Assembly (NCBI RefSeq): GCF_000710035.2 | Contig: NZ_JMJJ01000005.1 | Span: 868,001-932,000 of the forward strand | Direction of reading: 5' to 3' | DNA from: Pantoea ananatis LMG 2665 | GTDB lineage: Bacteria; Pseudomonadota; Gammaproteobacteria; Enterobacterales; Enterobacteriaceae | DNA: 64,000 nucleotides | Shown: in pieces, positions 59,564-64,000 of the stretch | How the letters are laid out: every line of letters begins with the position of its first letter | How positions within the stretch are numbered: position 1 is the first letter of the stretch | Made by a program: the position numbers and the translations under genes | Notes under the pieces: model-generated | Databases searched by the model: none | Told to the model about the DNA's origin: nothing | What the model saw: only the letters and a program-made list of their open reading frames with translations

Positions 59564-60255
59564 TGCGAATTCAAATCTCCCCGTCGTTGATGTGTATGAA
59601 CCTGATGGAGATCAAGCAGCAGTTGGCTGTGCTGAACACCCGCGCTGACTTCCTGCATGTTGATATCATGGATGGTCACTACGTCAAAAATATCACGCTC
59701 TCACCGTTCTTTATTGAGCAAATTCGCCCGCACACGCCAGTGGCTATCGATGTGCATTTGATGGTTGAGCAGCCCACCGATTTTATTGAGGCAGTCGCCA
59801 ACGCCGGAGCGGACTATATTTGCCCGCACGCAGAGACGATCAATCGGGATGCCTTCCGGGTGATCAACCTGATTCGCAGTTTGGGGAAAAAACCGGGCGT
59901 GGTATTGAACCCCGCCACGCCGGTGTCCTTTATTCATCATTACCTGCATCTGCTGGATAAGATCACGGTGATGACGGTGGATCCGGGTTATGCCGGGCAA
60001 CCCTTCATACCGGAAATGGTGGAGAAGATTCGGGCACTCAGTGCGTTAAAACGCGCCCACGGCTACCACTATTTGATTGAGATCGATGGCTCCTGTAATC
60101 AACGCACTTATCGCACCCTGCTGGAAGCCGGAGCGGAAGTGCTGATTGTCGGCACCTCGGGCCTGTTCAACCTGCATGACGATCTCTCCACCGCCTGGAC
60201 AATGATGCGCGACAGTATTGATGCCGCGCAGGGACTGGCGCAGGAGTCTGCATGA
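59563..60255 (+). CDS. ribulose-phosphate 3-epimerase-family protein, AlsE-like
   Basis: A 230-residue TIM-barrel epimerase. E. coli AlsE converts D-allulose-6-phosphate to D-fructose-6-phosphate, and strong similarity by eye is seen: ISPSLMCM, the metal ligands His and Asp in FLHVDIMDGHYVKN, LMVEQP, DKITVMTVDPGYAGQPFIPEM, IEIDGSCNQRTY and IVGTSGLFN. The second ATG (59563) is preferred because GGA lies 6 bases before it; it overlaps the permease TGA. D-ribulose-5-phosphate (Rpe-like) is an alternative substrate, but the AlsE-specific MCM and SCNQ segments favour an allulose-type 6-phosphate. Confidence 0.85.
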   Translation: MRIQISPSLMCMNLMEIKQQLAVLNTRADFLHVDIMDGHYVKNITLSPFFIEQIRPHTPVAIDVHLMVEQPTDFIEAVANAGADYICPHAETINRDAFRVINLIRSLGKKPGVVLNPATPVSFIHHYLHLLDKITVMTVDPGYAGQPFIPEMVEKIRALSALKRAHGYHYLIEIDGSCNQRTYRTLLEAGAEVLIVGTSGLFNLHDDLSTAWTMMRDSIDAAQGLAQESA

Positions 60256-61148
60256 AATCACGCTGGCTTGGCATTGATATTGGCGGCACCAGTACCCGTT
60301 TGCAGCTGATGGAAGAAGGCCGGAACTGGTGCGGCTTCCGTAAAGTGCCGACCGCCTGTTGGTCGCAACAGGCGGATGCGCTGGTCGCGCTTGGCGATCT
60401 GATTTGCGAAACGCTGGAGGCGCAGCCGGTAAGCGGGGTGATGCTTGGCCTGCCCGGCATTCTCAGCCGTGACCGCCAGCAGGTGATCTCGCTGCCCTTT
60501 ATTCAGGCGCTGGATCAACAACCCGTCGTGGCACGGCTCAGCGCGCGCCTTGGCGTTCCGGTTGCCATGGATAAAGATGTGAACCACCTGATGCTGTGGG
60601 ATCTGCTGCAGCTGGAGACGTTACCCAATAATGCCGTGGGGTTATATCCCGGCACCGGTCTGGGTAACAGCCTGTGGCTGGAAGGCCGCTTTTATCATGG
60701 TCATCATGGCGGCTCAGGCGAGCTGGGCCATATTCCGCTGGCGAACAACGACCTGCCCTGCCCGTGCGGCAACCGGGGCTGTGCCGAAACCTTGATATCC
60801 GGTCACTGGCTCAGCACCTGGGCGGCAGCACAACAGCCGGATACGGGGATTTCGCAACTCTTTACCCGGCATGGCGATCACCCTGATCTGCGGGCGTTTG
60901 TGCAGCGGCTGGCACAGCTGATCGCCAGCGAAATGAACATTCTGGATCCCGAGTACCTGATTCTGGGCGGGGGCGTACTGTCGATGGCGGATTTTCCCTT
61001 GGTGCAGTTGCGCAGCGCCATTCAGCAATATCTGCGACCGCCCGTTACGCGCCAGGGTTTAAAAATCGTTTTCAGCCATGCGACCGATCACACGGGCTGT
61101 CGCGGTGCCTGTCTGGCCGCCGAGCGCTGTTTTGGAGGGGAAAAATGA
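60252..61148 (+). CDS. ROK-family sugar kinase, AlsK-like
   Basis: A 298-residue ROK kinase. The phosphate loop is GIDIGGTSTRLQLME (8-22), catalytic Asp in MDKDVNHLMLWD, GLYPGTGLGNSLW, GELGHIPL and the ROK zinc motif CPCGNRGCAE (CxCGxxGCxE). E. coli AlsK (D-allose kinase) shows the same spacing, including the rare CGN.GC.ET and ILGGGV.MA.FP stretches. It overlaps the epimerase stop and the next kinase start by 4 bases each. Confidence 0.88.
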   Translation: MKSRWLGIDIGGTSTRLQLMEEGRNWCGFRKVPTACWSQQADALVALGDLICETLEAQPVSGVMLGLPGILSRDRQQVISLPFIQALDQQPVVARLSARLGVPVAMDKDVNHLMLWDLLQLETLPNNAVGLYPGTGLGNSLWLEGRFYHGHHGGSGELGHIPLANNDLPCPCGNRGCAETLISGHWLSTWAAAQQPDTGISQLFTRHGDHPDLRAFVQRLAQLIASEMNILDPEYLILGGGVLSMADFPLVQLRSAIQQYLRPPVTRQGLKIVFSHATDHTGCRGACLAAERCFGGEK

Positions 61149-62104
61149 AAGGCAAAGTGTGCGTGTTCGGTTCCTTCAACCTGGATATCGTGGCAGGCAT
61201 GGCCCGCTTTCCGCTACCGGGTGAATCGTTAATTGCCCAGCACAGCATGATGGGGCCCGGCGGCAAAGGCGCGAATCAGGCCACCGCCGCGCTTCGTGCG
61301 GGCGCCCGGGTGCACTACATCGGCAAAGTGGGCAACGACGACTTCGGCATATTTGCCCGCCGGCATCTGGAAAAAACCGGCTTTGATGCCATTACGCTGT
61401 TCACCTGCAAAGAGAAACCCACCGGCAATGCGTTGATTTACGTGGCCGGTAATGACGCTGAGAATATGATTTCTGTTTATCCTGGGGCGAATCTCACCGT
61501 CAGCGCAGCGGAAGTGACGCGCTGCAGGCCGACCGTTGCCGCGGCGGATATTTTGCTGGTACAGCTGGAAAATAATCTGAGCGCGATTCAGCGCATGATC
61601 GATCATGCCCGGGCGGCAAATACCTTTGTCATCCTTAATCCGGCACCGTTTCAAAAAATCAGTGACGCTCTGCTGGCAAAGGTCGATCTGCTGACGCCCA
61701 ACAGCACCGAAGCCATGCTGCTGACCGGCGTGAAGGTCACGGACCTCGCCAGCGCCCGGCAGGCCGCCCTTGTGCTGCACCGCAAGGGCGCACGTCAGGT
61801 AATTATTACCCTGGGTACGGCGGGCGCCTTACTGTCTGACGGGCAACAGCTGCTGCATATTCCGGTGTTTCCCGCCACGCCGCTTGATACAACCGGCGCG
61901 GGCGATGCCTTTAACGGTGCGCTGGCTGCCCGGCTGGCCGCCGGCGTTTCTCTGGAACAGGCTGCACTGTTCGCCGCAGCGTTTGCCTCCCTGTGCGTTG
62001 AACGACAGGGAGCCGCTCATGCTATGCCCGCTTATGCCGATGCACTGGCACGCCTGCAGTCGCACCCGGAATGCGTGGCCGAGAGCGTGCTGGCCTGCGC
62101 GTAA
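61145..62104 (+). CDS. PfkB-family carbohydrate kinase, ribokinase-like
   Basis: A 319-residue sugar kinase. N-terminal VCVFGSFNLDIVAGMARFPLPGESL and GPGGKGANQATAALRAGA are the PfkB sugar-site motifs; the C-terminal DTTGAGDAFNGALAARLA holds the catalytic Asp. It resembles ribokinase, which would make ribose-5-phosphate from ribose. Last gene of the eight-gene transcript, overlapping the ROK kinase by 4 bases; GGAGGGG precedes its ATG. Two different kinases in one operon suggest more than one sugar substrate or a two-step phosphorylation. Confidence 0.9.
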   Translation: MKGKVCVFGSFNLDIVAGMARFPLPGESLIAQHSMMGPGGKGANQATAALRAGARVHYIGKVGNDDFGIFARRHLEKTGFDAITLFTCKEKPTGNALIYVAGNDAENMISVYPGANLTVSAAEVTRCRPTVAAADILLVQLENNLSAIQRMIDHARAANTFVILNPAPFQKISDALLAKVDLLTPNSTEAMLLTGVKVTDLASARQAALVLHRKGARQVIITLGTAGALLSDGQQLLHIPVFPATPLDTTGAGDAFNGALAARLAAGVSLEQAALFAAAFASLCVERQGAAHAMPAYADALARLQSHPECVAESVLACA

Positions 62105-62111
62105 CATTCAG

Positions 62112-62140
62112 GCAGAGGCGCCTGGTGGCGCGTCTGCTCT
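62112..62140 (+). terminator. probable terminator of the sugar operon
   Basis: GCAGA-g-GCGCC (62112-62122), loop TGGT, then GGCGC-g-TCTGC (62127-62137): 10 bp with one internal mismatch, followed by TCTGTACTCC. Weak T-tract. Confidence 0.5.
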
Positions 62141-62148
62141 GTACTCCA

Positions 62149-62727
62149 TCAGAGCGTGAGCCAGCCTGCAATAAGCGCATGCTGCAATAACATAATGGTT
62201 TTGCCATCGCGGATGCGCCCCGCTTTCACCCACTGCATGGCCTCAGGAAACGTGATTTCCAGCACGTCGATGGCTTCATCCTCTACACCGCCGCCCGCAT
62301 TTTCCCGCAGCGCGTCGTGATATTCAGCCGCAAAGAAATGCACCAGCTCGGTCACGCCGCCCGGCGACATGTAAACCGAATAGAGGGTTTCCACCTCGCC
62401 CACCGCATAGCCGGTTTCTTCAATGGCCTCTTTGCGAATGCAGTCTTCAGGCGAGTCATCATCCAGCAAGCCTGCACAGGCTTCAATCAACATACCGTCT
62501 TCATTACCGTTAACGTAGGTGGCAATGCGGAACTGGCGCGTCAGTACCACGCTGTTCTTGTCACGGTTATACAGCAGAATGGTGGCACCGTTGCCGCGGT
62601 CGTAAACTTCACGCTTGTGACGCACGAGTTCGCCCCGGTTGTCGGTAATCTCATAAGTGATATTACGCAGGACAAACCAGTTCTCTGACAGCAGCTTATC
62701 TTTGATGATGTTGATCTTGAAGGACAT
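62149..62727 (-). CDS. nudK: GDP-mannose pyrophosphatase NudK
   Basis: Cytosolic Nudix hydrolase that splits GDP-mannose (and related sugar nucleotides) to GMP and mannose-1-phosphate. It has 192 residues (E. coli NudK 191). The Nudix box lies near residues 85-108 with key residues G85, E92, R97-E98 and E101-E102 ([10 protein letters not shown]...[13 protein letters not shown] pattern). [25 protein letters not shown] and [17 protein letters not shown] are family-specific. In E. coli nudK follows tktB-ypfG; here 15 kb of other genes lie between. Confidence 0.95.
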   Translation of the reverse strand: MSFKINIIKDKLLSENWFVLRNITYEITDNRGELVRHKREVYDRGNGATILLYNRDKNSVVLTRQFRIATYVNGNEDGMLIEACAGLLDDDSPEDCIRKEAIEETGYAVGEVETLYSVYMSPGGVTELVHFFAAEYHDALRENAGGGVEDEAIDVLEITFPEAMQWVKAGRIRDGKTIMLLQHALIAGWLTL

Positions 62728-62831
62728 GGACGCTCCGCAGCGACAGAAAGGGAGCCTGAGATAATAGGACGTACGTTAAAAGAAAACTATCTGAATTACG
62801 GGCCTTGCGCACGTCATCGTCCATCCTCACA

Positions 62832-62864
62832 GGCAAAAAAAATGCCAGCACGCTGGCTGGCATT
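62832..62864 (-). terminator. intrinsic terminator of ansP
   Basis: On the minus strand AATGCCAGC-n6-GCTGGCATT (62841-62864) is followed by TTTTTTTGCC. It lies 18 bp after the ansP stop codon. Confidence 0.85.
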
Positions 62865-62882
62865 CTATGCGAAACGTCTCGG

Positions 62883-64000
62883 TTACGACGATTTACCGTC
62901 GTGCTCGTGATGATCGTGTTCGGTCGCTGCAATGGCGTTCACACGCTTACGCACGCCAAACCAGCCCAGTACCAGAATCACCGCAATCAACGGAATGGAG
63001 GCGATAGTATAGGTGCCGTTTGGATAGTCGAACGCCATCAATACCAGCACGCTGAACAGGAACAGCAGCGTCAGCCATGAGGTAAAAGGCGCGCCTGGCA
63101 GCTTGAAGCTGACGTCGTCTGCCTTGCCTTCTTTGATCGCTTTACGCAGGCGTAGCTGGCAAAGCACGATAAAGCCCCAGGAAGAGATAATGCCGAGTGA
63201 CGCCACGTTTAATACGATCTCAAATACCTGAGACGGCACATAGTAGTTAAGCACCACGCCGATGATATAGACGCCGACGGTCACCAGAATCCCGGCATAG
63301 GGCACCTGCTGGCTGCTCATTTTAGACATGAACTTCGGTGCGGAACCGCCCATCGACATTGAGCGCAGAATACGGCCGGTCGAGTAGAGACCGGAGTTCA
63401 GGCTGGATAACGCCGCACTCAGCACCACAATATTCATAATGCTGCCAATGTAAGGCACGCCCAGCTTAGAGAAGAAGGTCACAAACGGACTTTGCCCAGC
63501 CTGGTAGGCATTCCACGGCAACAACATCACTAACAGCACCACGGAACCGACATAGAACAAACCAATACGCCAGATAACGCTGTTGATCGCCTTCGGCAAC
63601 ATGGTTTCCGGATCTTTACACTCGCCTGCTGCCGTACCGACCAGTTCAATCGAGGCGAAGGCAAATACGACGCCCTGCACCAGCACCAGCGCCGGCAACA
63701 GGCCGTGCGGGAACAAGCCGCCGTTATCCGTGATCAGGTGGAAGCCGGTTGCATTTCCATCGAGCGGTTTGCCCGTGCCGAGGAACACGACACCGACAAC
63801 CAGGAAAATGACAATCGCCAGCACTTTGACCAGCGCGAACCAAAACTCCATTTCGGCGAACCACTTTACGCCGATCATGTTCATGGTACCGACAATCGCC
63901 AGCGCCCCTAACGCAAATACCCACTGCGGCACATCACCAAACGCGCCCCAGTAATGCATATAAAGCGCAACGGCAGTGATATCCACAATCCCGGTCATAG
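62883..64000 (-). CDS. ansP: L-asparagine permease AnsP, 5' end outside window
   Basis: Inner-membrane amino-acid:proton symporter of the APC superfamily; the E. coli homologue imports L-asparagine. The frame runs off the right edge, so the N-terminal ~125 residues are missing; the ATG at 63998 is internal. The visible part agrees closely with E. coli AnsP: MTGIVDITAVALYMHYWGAF, NMIGVKWFAEMEFWFALVKVLAI, GTAAGECKDPETMLPKAINSV, KLPGAPFTSWLTLLFLFSVLVLMAFDYPN. About ten helices are seen. The C-terminus ends HDHHEHDGKSS, a His/Asp-rich tail unlike that of E. coli. Confidence 0.93.
   Translation of the reverse strand, partial: MTGIVDITAVALYMHYWGAFGDVPQWVFALGALAIVGTMNMIGVKWFAEMEFWFALVKVLAIVIFLVVGVVFLGTGKPLDGNATGFHLITDNGGLFPHGLLPALVLVQGVVFAFASIELVGTAAGECKDPETMLPKAINSVIWRIGLFYVGSVVLLVMLLPWNAYQAGQSPFVTFFSKLGVPYIGSIMNIVVLSAALSSLNSGLYSTGRILRSMSMGGSAPKFMSKMSSQQVPYAGILVTVGVYIIGVVLNYYVPSQVFEIVLNVASLGIISSWGFIVLCQLRLRKAIKEGKADDVSFKLPGAPFTSWLTLLFLFSVLVLMAFDYPNGTYTIASIPLIAVILVLGWFGVRKRVNAIAATEHDHHEHDGKSS

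Overview
The window reads as a chromosomal segment of a gamma-proteobacterium of the order Enterobacterales. The best guess is an Erwiniaceae member such as Pantoea or a close relative. This is inferred from near full-length resemblance to Escherichia coli proteins in mostly conserved order, combined with a plant-associate trait gene (ipdC) and an accessory gene content unlike E. coli K-12. No phage, integrase, insertion sequence, CRISPR array or rRNA gene was seen.

Layout. (1) 0-13.9 kb: the 3' part of an HlyD/EmrA-type export gene, the micro-gene ypdK, alanine transaminase alaC, an acetyltransferase, the pyruvate-responsive kinase/regulator pair ypdAB, glucokinase, indolepyruvate decarboxylase ipdC, an aldo-keto reductase, ypeC, an O-methyltransferase, the manganese importer mntH with an MntR-type operator, and nucleoside importer nupC. 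(2) 14-19.5 kb: a nucleotidyltransferase, two tRNA-Ala genes, an FNT-family channel, yfeC, gltX, and a tRNA operon (3 x Val-UAC, Lys-UUU) followed by two 118-bp repeats that each end in a copy of the tRNA-Lys 3' end. (3) 19.5-30.5 kb: an flxA-like gene behind a sigma-28-type promoter, yfeR/yfeH, ypeB-ligA, zipA, cysZ, cysK and the PTS operon ptsH-ptsI-crr. (4) 30.5-41.4 kb: a CpxRA-like two-component system, cysM, the sulfate/thiosulfate transporter cysPTWA, ypeA-yfeZ-yfeY, amiA and hemF. (5) 41.4-47.1 kb: maeB, talA, tktB. (6) 47.2-62.1 kb: an accessory block between tktB and nudK, with a citrate-type 2HCT transporter and a divergent CitAB-like two-component system, ampH, a DUF1176 protein, and an eight-gene sugar catabolic operon related to the D-allose (als) operon. 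(7) 62.1-64 kb: nudK and the 3' part of ansP.

How the genes work together. Several modules join sugar uptake to central metabolism: PTS phosphorelay (ptsHI-crr), glucokinase, pentose-phosphate enzymes (talA, tktB), NADP malic enzyme, and the als-like operon, whose epimerase and kinases would feed ketose phosphates into the pentose-phosphate pathway. The cys genes form the sulfate-to-cysteine route (CysPTWA and CysZ uptake, CysK and CysM synthases). AlaC and YpdAB both touch pyruvate.

The most unusual structures are the tRNA-Lys-derived repeats at 19.1-19.4 kb, which recall the rtT repeats of the E. coli tyrT operon, and the als-like operon, which has two permeases, a DeoR-type regulator and a second (PfkB) kinase. 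I did not find convincing evidence of a wholly new defence or mobile system. All family assignments come from reading translated sequence and remembered homologues; no database search was run.
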